Made by a program: the position numbers and the translations under genes | Assembly: GCF_014274685.1 (NCBI RefSeq) | Contig: NZ_CP060393.1 | Location: 989,501 to 1,053,500 of the forward strand | Direction of reading: 5' to 3' | DNA length: 64,000 nucleotides | From: Edaphobacter sp. 4G125 | GTDB lineage: Bacteria > Acidobacteriota > Terriglobia > Terriglobales > Acidobacteriaceae | Notes under the pieces: model-generated | What the model saw: the letters and a program-made list of their open reading frames with translations, nothing else | Database searches by the model: none | Told to the model about the DNA's origin: nothing | Shown here: positions 23,318 to 29,492 of the stretch, piece by piece | How positions within the stretch are numbered: the stretch's first letter is position 1 | Layout: every line of letters starts with the position of its first letter

Positions 23318-23588
23318 ATTCGTCTGCTTTGTATCCCCTTCGCTGTAATTCGTCCATGTCTACTGATGCCTCAGAGATTAACTGTCTGCGAATGTCGGCA
23401 ACGTACTTTGTGCGGGTTCCCATGTTGGTCTTTATCGTCATGCCAAGCGACTCCATTTCGAGCCACGCGTCATGCTCAGTCCGGTAGGTTTTCCGCCAAA
23501 CACGTGAGCCTTCGTGGGCGCACACCGTGAGAGCGCCAGCGGGATCGGGAGGGATGATTGAAACTGTAATAGGAGCTATATTTGCCAT
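23316..23588 (-). CDS. Hypothetical phage protein (90 aa)
   Basis: The product is a small mixed alpha/beta protein (MANIAPITVSIIPPDPAGAL...) with conserved-looking aromatic positions but no recognised domain. It is the last of the minus-strand genes that include hicAB, and ends in the convergent hairpin. It may belong to lysogenically expressed cargo, because it is transcribed against the lytic early operon. Confidence 0.45.
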   Translation of the reverse strand: MANIAPITVSIIPPDPAGALTVCAHEGSRVWRKTYRTEHDAWLEMESLGMTIKTNMGTRTKYVADIRRQLISEASVDMDELQRRGYKADE

Positions 23589-23634
23589 AACACCGTCAGC
23601 TTACCACTGGACTTTTCAACAGGTAGTCGTGTTG

Positions 23635-23940
23635 CTAGCCCAGTCTGCGATATTGCTCGTCGGTTAGATTGACATAAATACTTCCTCTACCCCAGGCGCG
23701 GATGTCGTGCTCGAACTCTTCGAGTTGCTCCGCGTCTGGGTTGCATCGCTTCACGAAATACCGAAGCTCTTCGATGCTTACGAAATCGATGTAACGAGTC
23801 TTCTTCCCGATAGGCGTGCGGCAGTTGGCGTCGATGAAATGAACACTCCAGATACCTGTGTATGACTGGAAGTTCATCAAGACTCGGTGATAGCGGATCG
23901 GTGGTTTCGTGAACGGCTTGGAAGTGTAGTATGCGCCCAT
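23635..23940 (-). CDS. Hypothetical phage protein (101 aa)
   Basis: The start is ATG 23940 (MGAYYTSKPF) in place of a TTG two codons upstream. The sequence is aromatic-rich, with YIDFVSIEELRYFVKRCNPD and a C-terminal WGRGSIYVNLTDEQYRRLG. No family was recognised. It lies between hicB and the 90-residue gene, all reading leftwards. Confidence 0.45.
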   Translation of the reverse strand: MGAYYTSKPFTKPPIRYHRVLMNFQSYTGIWSVHFIDANCRTPIGKKTRYIDFVSIEELRYFVKRCNPDAEQLEEFEHDIRAWGRGSIYVNLTDEQYRRLG

Positions 23941-24014
23941 GACCAATCCAGGCTAGGCGAAATAAAGGCGAAAGTCATCCACAGATGTTATGTGCTTTAT
24001 TTACCGCTATTTGG

Positions 24015-24440
24015 TTATGCGGCATCTGAAAGTGTCGTGATGTGTAGCGTCTTTCCGAGCGCTTTTAGTGCAGAGGCAATGCCGTCGATTTTGGAAGTGT
24101 GACGTATGTTTACCAGGCGATTTACCTCTTGCGGTGTGGTGTGAAGTCTCCGGGCAAGTTCGACGGGGCGCACCTTCTGACGGATCATCTCGTTCAGTAG
24201 TAGAACCTTCGCCGACACACTTACCGGAAGTTCCACGAAAGCCTGACGCTTCTTCAGTGGTGAGGGCTCTGGAACTTCCCGTCCATCATCGAAGTAGAAG
24301 TCTAGGGCCGTCTCAAGAGCATCCTTAGCGGCCTCAAGTGCTTCCTCTTCCGTTCTTCCTTGAGTGATGGCCTCGGGGATATCGGGAAAGGTAACGAGGA
24401 AGTAGTTGTCGTCGCGCCGCATTTTGATTGGATATCGCAT
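24015..24440 (-). CDS. hicB: HicB antitoxin
   Basis: HicB neutralises HicA and represses the pair's promoter. The 141-residue product has the HicB fold (YFLVTFPDIPEAITQGRTEEEA, then DALDFYFDDGREVPEPS) and a C-terminal XRE-like helix-turn-helix (RPVELARRLHTTPQEVNRLV). ATG 24440 is chosen because AAGGAG lies six bases upstream; that site overlaps the hicA stop, so the two genes are coupled toxin first. Confidence 0.92.
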   Translation of the reverse strand: MRYPIKMRRDDNYFLVTFPDIPEAITQGRTEEEALEAAKDALETALDFYFDDGREVPEPSPLKKRQAFVELPVSVSAKVLLLNEMIRQKVRPVELARRLHTTPQEVNRLVNIRHTSKIDGIASALKALGKTLHITTLSDAA

Positions 24441-24450
24441 CATCGTCTCC

Positions 24451-24627
24451 TTATTTGAGGCCAAGTTGTTTTTTGATGGCATTGACCAGACCAGTGCCGA
24501 GTTCTTTGTTGTGCATAGGGAGAACAGATTGTTTCCCGTTCAATGTCACCTTCAAGTGTGAACCCTTGCCGGGCTTGAAGTTTGCCCCCTGCTCTGTCAG
24601 CCAACGTTTGAACTCGCTGCTCTTCAT
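24451..24627 (-). CDS. hicA: HicA mRNA-interferase toxin (58 aa)
   Basis: HicA is a small double-stranded-RNA-binding-fold RNase that cleaves mRNAs until bound by HicB. The minus strand encodes MKSSEFKRWLTEQGANFKPG, then the catalytic-histidine segment KGSHLKVTLNGKQSVLPMHN, then KELGTGLVNAIKKQLGLK. The length and the GSH motif match the family. There is no Shine-Dalgarno sequence, and the -10 box lies so close that transcription may begin at the ATG. hicB follows with two-base spacing to its ribosome-binding site. Confidence 0.92.
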   Translation of the reverse strand: MKSSEFKRWLTEQGANFKPGKGSHLKVTLNGKQSVLPMHNKELGTGLVNAIKKQLGLK

Positions 24628-24633
24628 AAGAAG

Positions 24634-24662
24634 AATATAAACAAAAATGTTTATAAACGCAA
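24634..24662 (-). promoter_or_regulatory. hicAB promoter with palindromic operator
   Basis: On the minus strand TTGCGT (24662-24657) and TATATT (24639-24634) are 17 bases apart. A perfect palindrome with 8-bp arms TATAAACA / TGTTTATA and a four-base centre (24636-24655) fills the spacer and overlaps the -10 box. This is a good HicB-HicA autoregulation site. Confidence 0.7.
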
Positions 24663-24724
24663 CAAAGAAAGATTAGCTCAATACATAATTTGCCGCATTT
24701 CAGGCAATAGCCATACACAGGAAT

Positions 24725-24806
24725 CAAGAGCAGGCGAGAACTATCAGGGCGTTGAGCCGAACCGGTCTCCGGTGACACATCGATAGGAATTCTCAGCCTG
24801 CTCTTG
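24725..24806. ncRNA. Long inverted repeat, possible structured RNA upstream of an HNH gene
   Basis: CAAGAGCAGGC-GAGAA at the left pairs with TTCTC-A-GCCTGCTCTTG at the right (16 pairs, one bulged A). An inner CTATC/GATAG pair extends the stem, and the enclosed 36 bases can form two small hairpins (GGC-GTTGA-GCC and ACCGG-TCT-CCGGT). The right arm ends nine bases before the HNH ATG. It could be a leader RNA, a mobile-element end or a terminator without a U-run. Confidence 0.5.
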
Positions 24807-24815
24807 CTTTGTCCT

Positions 24816-25175
24816 ATGCTCGCATTTCCGAAACCAGGTAAGATGCCGCGTCGATCAATCTTCAGTGAAGGCCGGGAAGTGTGCCGGGATAAAGCATGGG
24901 AGCAACGGCGTAAGGAATGCCATGACAGGGCTGGTGGACGATGCGAGAAGGTACGGAATCGGAGGCGGTGTAACCGTATAGCTCCGCTCCATAACGTCAT
25001 CGACCCGGATTATGGCGAGGTGATGACTCCGGCTGGCCACGCGCACCATAAGAACGGAACGCGAGGGCTGGGCGGAGGAAAGCGTGACGATAGCTTAGAG
25101 AATCTGGACTGGCTTTGTTCTCGCTGTCATTGGGGTGAGCATATACCGGCGAAGGTGATACCGAGCAAGAGGTGA
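24816..25175 (+). CDS. HNH-type nuclease-like protein with zinc-binding cysteines
   Basis: The product (119 residues from ATG 24816) has the HNH layout: CHDRAGGRCEKVRNRRRC, a central GHAHHKNGTRG containing the HH catalytic pair, and NLDWLCSRCHWGEHIP with the final CxxC. Phage HNH proteins nick DNA, often in packaging or as homing enzymes. No ribosome-binding site is visible at 24816; ATG 24843 (MPRRSIF) with AGGTAAG just upstream is an alternative. It is isolated, with the inverted repeat directly upstream. Confidence 0.7.
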   Translation: MLAFPKPGKMPRRSIFSEGREVCRDKAWEQRRKECHDRAGGRCEKVRNRRRCNRIAPLHNVIDPDYGEVMTPAGHAHHKNGTRGLGGGKRDDSLENLDWLCSRCHWGEHIPAKVIPSKR

Positions 25176-25178
25176 GAC

Positions 25179-25208
25179 GACCATTTCGTTGACGTGCACG
25201 AAATGGTC
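25179..25208. terminator. Hairpin after the HNH gene
   Basis: An 11-bp perfect stem GACCATTTCGT / ACGAAATGGTC with an eight-base loop begins four bases after the HNH stop codon and ends at the stop of the convergent small gene. There is no U-run. Confidence 0.5.
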
Positions 25209-25405
25209 TAAGAGCACACAGGATGGTGCTTCCGTAGTTCTCGTTCGCCCATCAGTGCTCCACACTTAGAACACTGGCGCTTTACTTTCGGCCTTCCGCC
25301 TCGATACGTGCGACGGCGTTTGCTGTTTCTGCGGCCAGCCTCGGCGCTTAGGAGCCTATCAGGGACGTGCTTGAGCCACTCGCGGATTGAGTCATGATCG
25401 TCCAT
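25208..25405 (-). CDS. Small basic zinc-finger-like protein (65 aa)
   Basis: The product is very basic in the middle (RRNSKRRRTYRGGRPKVKRQ) and ends with CSKCGALMGERELRKHHPVC, a CxxC...HxxxC arrangement that could bind zinc and nucleic acid. The family was not recognised. It reads opposite to the flanking genes and has a copy of the 21-bp repeat just before its start codon. Confidence 0.5.
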   Translation of the reverse strand: MDDHDSIREWLKHVPDRLLSAEAGRRNSKRRRTYRGGRPKVKRQCSKCGALMGERELRKHHPVCS

Positions 25406-25406
25406 G

Positions 25407-25427
25407 CACTAACTACTGTTGTTTGTG
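25407..25427. repeat. 21-bp quasi-palindrome, copy 1
   Basis: Arms CACTAAC and GTTTGTG surround TACTGTT. It is the most degenerate of the five copies and lies two bases upstream of the start codon of the minus-strand gene 25208-25405. Confidence 0.6.
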
Positions 25428-25546
25428 CCGGAATTTGCGCGGATTCGGCAAGTGGAGAGATAACCATCTCAGAAAACTTCACGGCGCTGGCATCCATTGA
25501 CGGTAAGCGACAGCGGCATCCTGCTCTGACGTGAAGGAGGCGAGGT

Positions 25547-25627
25547 GTGATGCGAGCCCTCGTACTACTGGCCCGTTCGTGTAATGCGGCGGGCTGGTTT
25601 TCGTGTGCTTACCTATTGTTTGATTGA
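25547..25627 (+). CDS. Possible 26-residue peptide
   Basis: A perfect AAGGAGG is followed six bases later by GTG-ATG and 26 codons (MMRALVLLARSCNAAGWFSC...). The peptide is hydrophobic and could be a small membrane or leader peptide upstream of the SGNH lipoprotein gene. Only the ribosome-binding site supports it. Confidence 0.35.
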   Translation: MMRALVLLARSCNAAGWFSCAYLLFD

Positions 25628-25690
25628 TAAGATTGACGAATACCACTGAATCGCTTTTGCCAAAGTTCTCTTCCGAGGAGATGAAAGACC

Positions 25691-26770
25691 GTGTTCTGCC
25701 GTAAATCTGTGCTTTGCAATATAGCTGTCGCTTTATCGTTTGCGCCGTTGCTTGTGGGGTGTGGTGCCGCACAAGCTAAACCCTCAGATACGTCGCCTAG
25801 TCAGGTAGCCGGACCTCCTGGGCCTCCTGGCATGGTGTACCGCAAGGCGTATGATCCATCGGCGCAGTATGCTGCCAACGATGCGGTGACGTATCAGCGA
25901 TCTACCTACATCGCGATTGCGAGCACTACTGGCGTCCCGCCCGTTGGAGCTGCGCAGAGTGAATCGAAGTGGGCTCTGCTCGCGGGTGCGGGAATAGATG
26001 GAGCATCTGGGGCGGATGGTAAGCAGGGCGCGCAAGGCATACCGGGAGTTCCTGGGCCTACTGGTCCAACTGGGCCACAAGGGATTCAGGGTGCAGTCGG
26101 ACAGGACCGCACGTCATTCCTCGCCGGTAAGCGGTTCTTTGTGCTCGGGGATAGTATTTCTTCTACCGACTATTCCAATAAGGAGTGGCAGCGCGTAGTC
26201 GTGCAACGTACAGGTATGGTTCCGACCTATACCGACGCGTGGGCGGGTCGACGCTTGCGCGATGCGTTTCTCTGCTACGGAGCTACCAATCCGGGTGATG
26301 CACTGGGTGCGTATACGTTGAGCCCAACCTGCACGACGGATGGGGGTAAAGAGGGTGCCACGCTCGCGCAGAACCTGGCTGACTCTGACATGGCAATTAT
26401 CGCGCTGGGAACCAATGACCAGGCACAACCTGTAGGCCAGCTAGGTGATGATGTTACGTCTGGCACGTCTATGGGGATGTTGCGATGGATTGTGGAGACC
26501 ATCGAGACGGCGAATCCCAAGATTCGAGTAGTGGTCGTGACTCCGCAGTTGAATAAATGGGCTACCGCGAATCAAACAAAACTTCTGGCCGATGCCGAAG
26601 TGTCGTATGCGGAAAGCGTTGGCGTGCCCGCCGTCAATATGTTCCGGCATGGGGGCGTGAGCGCGGTAAATCTCTACACGCTGACGAAAGACGGGATACA
26701 TCCTACGCAGTGGGCATTCGATAACTTCTATGGCCCGCTCATCGCTCAAAAGCTCATGCAGATTTTCTAA
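25691..26770 (+). CDS. Lipoprotein with collagen-like repeats and an SGNH hydrolase domain
   Basis: The 359-residue product has a lipoprotein signal with lipobox LVGC (Cys24), a chitin-binding-type small domain (residues 52-98, YAANDAVTYQRSTYIAIAS), a Gly-x-y collagen-like stalk (101-137, GPTGPTGPQG) and an SGNH/GDSL hydrolase domain with GDS at 153-155, GTND, and DGIHPTQWAFD with the catalytic Asp-x-x-His. It should be anchored in the host envelope and remove ester or acetyl groups from a polysaccharide. The lipid anchor suggests expression in the lysogen and surface modification. The start is GTG 25691 with GAGGAG ten bases upstream. Confidence 0.8.
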   Translation: MFCRKSVLCNIAVALSFAPLLVGCGAAQAKPSDTSPSQVAGPPGPPGMVYRKAYDPSAQYAANDAVTYQRSTYIAIASTTGVPPVGAAQSESKWALLAGAGIDGASGADGKQGAQGIPGVPGPTGPTGPQGIQGAVGQDRTSFLAGKRFFVLGDSISSTDYSNKEWQRVVVQRTGMVPTYTDAWAGRRLRDAFLCYGATNPGDALGAYTLSPTCTTDGGKEGATLAQNLADSDMAIIALGTNDQAQPVGQLGDDVTSGTSMGMLRWIVETIETANPKIRVVVVTPQLNKWATANQTKLLADAEVSYAESVGVPAVNMFRHGGVSAVNLYTLTKDGIHPTQWAFDNFYGPLIAQKLMQIF

Positions 26771-26794
26771 AGCACCGCTCCATCGCAAATGAAA

Positions 26795-26815
26795 CACAAA
26801 CTGCTGTTGTTTGTG
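26795..26815. repeat. 21-bp quasi-palindrome, copy 2
   Basis: Perfect arms CACAAAC and GTTTGTG surround TGCTGTT, 24 bases after the SGNH lipoprotein stop codon and 61 bases before the methyltransferase starts. Confidence 0.75.
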
Positions 26816-26876
26816 ATTGCATCGAAATTCGCCACGTTTTCTTATCTGGCCGCATTGTGGCTGTGAGGAAAGATAA

Positions 26877-28013
26877 GTGTGGCTTTACATTCCCAAAACT
26901 TCATCAGCCTCTTTGCCGGAGCCGGAGGTCTTGACCTCGCCCTCGGACTCGCTGTGCCAGATGCTCGCTGCATCTGCTACGTCGAGAGGGAAATTGAAGC
27001 AGCCGAAATACTGGCTGCGCGCATTGCAGACGAGGCTCTTGACGACGCGCCTATCTGGTCTGACGTTACAAACTTCGACGGTAAGCCGTGGCGTGGACTT
27101 GTGGATGGAATTACTGGCGGCTTCCCATGCCAGGACCTCAGCGTCGCAGGAAAGCAAAAGGGGTTCTTCGCCTGCTCTGAATGTGGCGTGTCATCCGAAG
27201 GGCCAGACGGAACCGCGTGCGGAGAATGTGGGGGGGGCGTCACTACAACCCGAAGCGGACTTTGGTTTGAGTATGTTCGGATCATTCGGGAAGTTGAACC
27301 CCGATGGGTCTATATCGAAAACGTCGATGCAGTCCTCGCTTTTCCAGCAGGAGGAATTGTTCTCGGAGAGCTTGCCCGCTTGGGGTTCGATGCGGAATGG
27401 GGAACTGTTCGCGCGTCCGGCGTGGGAGCCAGCCATCAGCGCAAGCGCAGATTCATCCTGGCCTACCGCCACGGTACACGGAAACCACAACTTTCCCGGA
27501 TCGTCAGAGAACAGTGGAGCGGGATTGGCGACAGCGGTCATGGCGTGGGGAACGCCGACGACGCGAGACTGGAAAGATGGAGATACATCTCAGGCAGACG
27601 TGGAAGTGAATGGTCTTCTGGGGCGGCAGGTTGCGAACTGGAGTTCTCCAACCGTGCTGGATGCGGAGATTCAATCGGGCTCCATGCGGCCATCACGCCT
27701 AGCAACGAATCGATCCACGGATTATCTCGCTCGACAAGCTCATATGTGGATAGTCCCGATAGAGCAGTCTTCGCACCGGGCCCGAGAGATTCCATCTGGG
27801 GCGAAGTGTTGGTGCGGGATTATGAACTGCGGCCAGCGCTCGCACAGGCGGAAGCTGAATCCATTGTTTGTGGAGTGGCTGATGGGGTGGCCAATCCGCT
27901 GGACCAACGTATCGACCGCCTTAGAGCCTGCGGTAATGGCGTCGTGGCGATTCAGGGCGCGGCGGCATTTATTGAACTTGTTCGACGTGCGAGCTTGTGA
28001 TGTGGCTGCATAA
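26877..28013 (+). CDS. Second long ORF in the methyltransferase locus (378 codons, other frame)
   Basis: The frame starts at GTG 26877, two bases before the methyltransferase GTG, and stays open past the end of the methyltransferase to TAA 28011-28013. Its second half follows, in order, the pattern of a phage protein family I remember as standing near C5 methyltransferases: FGSFGKLNPDGSISKTS, QSSLF, LPAWGSMRNGELFARPAWEP, SSWPTA, WGTPTTRDWKDG, and LNPLFVEWLMGWPIRWT. The 21-bp repeat that follows is spaced from this stop exactly as other copies are spaced from their stops. Function is unknown. QSSLF also resembles a beta-clamp-binding peptide. Confidence 0.55.
   Translation: MWLYIPKTSSASLPEPEVLTSPSDSLCQMLAASATSRGKLKQPKYWLRALQTRLLTTRLSGLTLQTSTVSRGVDLWMELLAASHARTSASQESKRGSSPALNVACHPKGQTEPRAENVGGASLQPEADFGLSMFGSFGKLNPDGSISKTSMQSSLFQQEELFSESLPAWGSMRNGELFARPAWEPAISASADSSWPTATVHGNHNFPGSSENSGAGLATAVMAWGTPTTRDWKDGDTSQADVEVNGLLGRQVANWSSPTVLDAEIQSGSMRPSRLATNRSTDYLARQAHMWIVPIEQSSHRAREIPSGAKCWCGIMNCGQRSHRRKLNPLFVEWLMGWPIRWTNVSTALEPAVMASWRFRARRHLLNLFDVRACDVAA
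26879..28000 (+). CDS. dcm: DNA (cytosine-5) methyltransferase
   Basis: The enzyme transfers a methyl group from SAM to carbon 5 of cytosine. Motif I FAGAGGLDLALG (12-23), motif IV GGFPCQDLS with catalytic Cys84, motif VI ENV (147-149), motif VIII QRKRRFILAY and motif X RLRACGNGVV are all present. Two CxxC pairs (Cys99/102 and Cys114/117) form a small zinc-ribbon-like insertion between motifs IV and VI. No restriction enzyme gene is adjacent, so it is probably a protective phage orphan. GTG 26879 shares the GAGGAAAG ribosome-binding site with the ORF at 26877. Confidence 0.92.
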   Translation: MALHSQNFISLFAGAGGLDLALGLAVPDARCICYVEREIEAAEILAARIADEALDDAPIWSDVTNFDGKPWRGLVDGITGGFPCQDLSVAGKQKGFFACSECGVSSEGPDGTACGECGGGVTTTRSGLWFEYVRIIREVEPRWVYIENVDAVLAFPAGGIVLGELARLGFDAEWGTVRASGVGASHQRKRRFILAYRHGTRKPQLSRIVREQWSGIGDSGHGVGNADDARLERWRYISGRRGSEWSSGAAGCELEFSNRAGCGDSIGLHAAITPSNESIHGLSRSTSSYVDSPDRAVFAPGPRDSIWGEVLVRDYELRPALAQAEAESIVCGVADGVANPLDQRIDRLRACGNGVVAIQGAAAFIELVRRASL

Positions 28014-28014
28014 A

Positions 28015-28035
28015 CACAAACGCCTGCTGTTTGCG
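28015..28035. repeat. 21-bp quasi-palindrome, copy 3
   Basis: CACAAAC and GTTTGCG surround GCCTGCT. It begins one base after the TAA (28011-28013) of the second methyltransferase-locus ORF and is followed directly by TAG. Confidence 0.75.
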
Positions 28036-28079
28036 TAGAAGAGTTGCCGTAAATCAGCGAGTGAGTACAAGGTGTGCTT

Positions 28080-28304
28080 ATGGCGAATCACTGGGACACG
28101 AAATGCACCAATGAAGGATGCGGGCATCGGAAGGGTAGTCACAACCTCAGATTCGGGAGTGACCTGGCTGGTCCGCTATATCGAGGGCTGGGAACGATCG
28201 GCTATTGCCATGTGCAATTTGAGTTTGGTGGCACCGTAAAGCGAATCTGTCACTGCAAGGGATTCAGCGACGGGAAAAGATGGAAGGACGGCAAGCGGAT
28301 ATGA
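28080..28304 (+). CDS. Small Cys-rich phage protein (74 aa)
   Basis: The product has CTNEGCGH near the start and a second C...CHC group later (YCHVQFEFGG...ICHCKGF), which suggests a small zinc ribbon. ATG 28080 follows AAGGTG by five bases; a GTG two codons upstream lies inside that site. It is the first of a run of very small accessory genes. The family was not recognised. Confidence 0.55.
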   Translation: MANHWDTKCTNEGCGHRKGSHNLRFGSDLAGPLYRGLGTIGYCHVQFEFGGTVKRICHCKGFSDGKRWKDGKRI

Positions 28305-28495
28305 GGACCTTGGTAGGCATCGCTCGCGAGATGATGCCATTGGCGGATGAGACAAGCGTCGGGACTCTTGCCAGTTCTGGACTAATTGAGATGCTTCTTG
28401 AGGCTGAATATGTACAGGCTTCAGTGGGTGCGAGTCGTTCTGGGGTGCATAGCGATGTGACCGGGTATTACCAGCGGAAAGGCATCCGGGGATGA
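28301..28495 (+). CDS. Small hypothetical protein (64 aa)
   Basis: ATG 28301 overlaps the upstream TGA (ATGA), suggesting coupled translation; an in-frame ATG at 28280 would add seven residues. The product (MRTLVGIAREMMPLADETSV...) is helical with no recognised domain. Its stop overlaps the next ATG in the same way. Confidence 0.45.
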   Translation: MRTLVGIAREMMPLADETSVGTLASSGLIEMLLEAEYVQASVGASRSGVHSDVTGYYQRKGIRG

Positions 28496-28917
28496 GCGGC
28501 GTATCGAAGGCAATGAATGAGATACAGCGAATTGCGGATGTCTTGCAGGCATTGGAGGTCACCGAAGAGGCGCTTGCGGTTGCTAAGGCCACATCTGAGT
28601 GTGACTGGTCTGTTTTGATGGATGATGCCTCTCCGCTCGACATCATGGGACGAGAGGTTGTTTTGCTGACGAAGCTGGAAGCTCGCGAGAAAGAGATAGA
28701 GAAGGCTCGCGGCATAATCAGCTCGTTTATCGTGGCTATGGGACTGGACCAGGATGCACCAAAGCATTCGGCGATGCGAGAAGGTCGGATTTGGCTGAAG
28801 AGGTATAACGACTGCGTGCATCCGGTGAAGCGGACGCCATCATCTGATGATGAGTTTACGGCGGCGGACGATGATGCGCACATGGAAGGACACGCGCTGT
28901 CGGTCTACGGCGTTTGA
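28492..28917 (+). CDS. Hypothetical accessory protein (141 aa)
   Basis: The product is helical, with a charged LTKLEAREKEIEKARGIISS coiled-coil-like segment (59-78) and an acidic tail. No family was recognised. The start overlaps the previous stop (ATGA), and copy 4 of the 21-bp repeat begins one base after its TGA. Confidence 0.5.
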   Translation: MSGVSKAMNEIQRIADVLQALEVTEEALAVAKATSECDWSVLMDDASPLDIMGREVVLLTKLEAREKEIEKARGIISSFIVAMGLDQDAPKHSAMREGRIWLKRYNDCVHPVKRTPSSDDEFTAADDDAHMEGHALSVYGV

Positions 28918-28918
28918 G

Positions 28919-28939
28919 CACAAACAACTGTTGATTGTG
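28919..28939. repeat. 21-bp quasi-palindrome, copy 4
   Basis: CACAAAC and GATTGTG surround AACTGTT. It begins one base after the TGA at 28915-28917 and is followed directly by TAA. Confidence 0.75.
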
Positions 28940-28953
28940 TAAATGGAGGATGG

Positions 28954-29130
28954 ATGGACGCCGAACAGGTGCAGCATGGACCCAAAGAGGCCGGATACAG
29001 CAGCGACGGGGAGAAGTATCGGCCATACATCGACTGCTTGTGTGGGTTCTCTACCGGGCGGTGCATCAATTGGATGGATGCGGGCGAAGTGTTTGACGAT
29101 CACTTACGCGATGTTGGATTGGGCGATTGA
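28954..29130 (+). CDS. Small Cys-containing protein (58 aa)
   Basis: ATG 28954 follows GGAGG by four bases. The product contains YIDCLCGFSTGRCINWMDAG and ends VFDDHLRDVGLGD, the pattern of small phage proteins with a CxCG turn and a C-terminal helix. A different frame from ATG 28943 is also open, but only this frame stops (TGA 29128-29130) exactly one base before copy 5 of the 21-bp repeat, as other genes in the block do. Confidence 0.6.
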   Translation: MDAEQVQHGPKEAGYSSDGEKYRPYIDCLCGFSTGRCINWMDAGEVFDDHLRDVGLGD

Positions 29131-29131
29131 A

Positions 29132-29152
29132 CACAAACAACTGCTGTATGTG
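29132..29152. repeat. 21-bp quasi-palindrome, copy 5
   Basis: CACAAAC and GTATGTG surround AACTGCT. It begins one base after the TGA at 29128-29130 and is followed directly by TGA. Confidence 0.75.
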
Positions 29153-29166
29153 TGAAGGGAGATTAG

Positions 29167-29286
29167 ATGAATTATCGGTACTGGTACTGGTCTTCAATGG
29201 ATCGCATGTGGCGTGTGGTCACGTATACGGGATATTGCTTCGCTAAAGACCTATGTGTGTGTACGGCAAGGGAGAAGGTGGCATGA
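29167..29286 (+). CDS. Tiny aromatic-rich protein (39 aa)
   Basis: AGGGAG precedes ATG 29167 by six bases. The 39 residues (MNYRYWYWSSMDRMWRVVTY...) are rich in Tyr and Trp with two cysteines near the end. The stop overlaps the next ATG (ATGA). The coupling at both ends makes it a likely real gene of unknown role. Confidence 0.5.
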   Translation: MNYRYWYWSSMDRMWRVVTYTGYCFAKDLCVCTAREKVA

Positions 29287-29492
29287 GGCGGCTCGCGATT
29301 GCGCTCTTGTTCTATGCAGTTAGCGTTCGTGAAAACCCAACGACGCGGGACTGTGTGCTGTTTGTGGTATCCGCGATAGTGTTATCTGCGCTTGAGGTAT
29401 CAGAGACGCTCAAAAGAATGAATATATCGCTTCAGGTGGTGTCTCCGAAGGAGATGACGATCAGGACTGGCGAGAAGGCGGTAGAGCAATGA
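29283..29492 (+). CDS. Small two-helix membrane protein (69 aa)
   Basis: Two hydrophobic stretches (LAIALLFYAVSV and CVLFVVSAIVLSALEV) make a hairpin in the membrane, followed by a short soluble tail. ATG 29283 overlaps the previous stop. It could be a holin-like or superinfection-related protein, but it lies far from the endolysin gene. Confidence 0.5.
   Translation: MRRLAIALLFYAVSVRENPTTRDCVLFVVSAIVLSALEVSETLKRMNISLQVVSPKEMTIRTGEKAVEQ

Noticed and set aside
24725..25175. HEARO/IscB (OMEGA) system
   Set aside because: The HNH protein is about 119 residues and has no RuvC-like parts or bridge helix, so it cannot be IscB; only a loose parallel in layout remains.
25479..25772. 97-codon minus-strand frame
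   Set aside because: It overlaps the start of the SGNH lipoprotein gene and has no ribosome-binding site or domain; a short plus-strand peptide with AAGGAGG fits the region better.
25407..29152. CRISPR array
   Set aside because: The five 21-bp repeats are separated by whole genes at irregular distances, with no spacers or cas genes.
28943..29155. 70-codon plus-strand frame from ATG 28943
   Set aside because: The frame from ATG 28954 has the correctly spaced GGAGG and stops one base before repeat copy 5, matching its neighbours.
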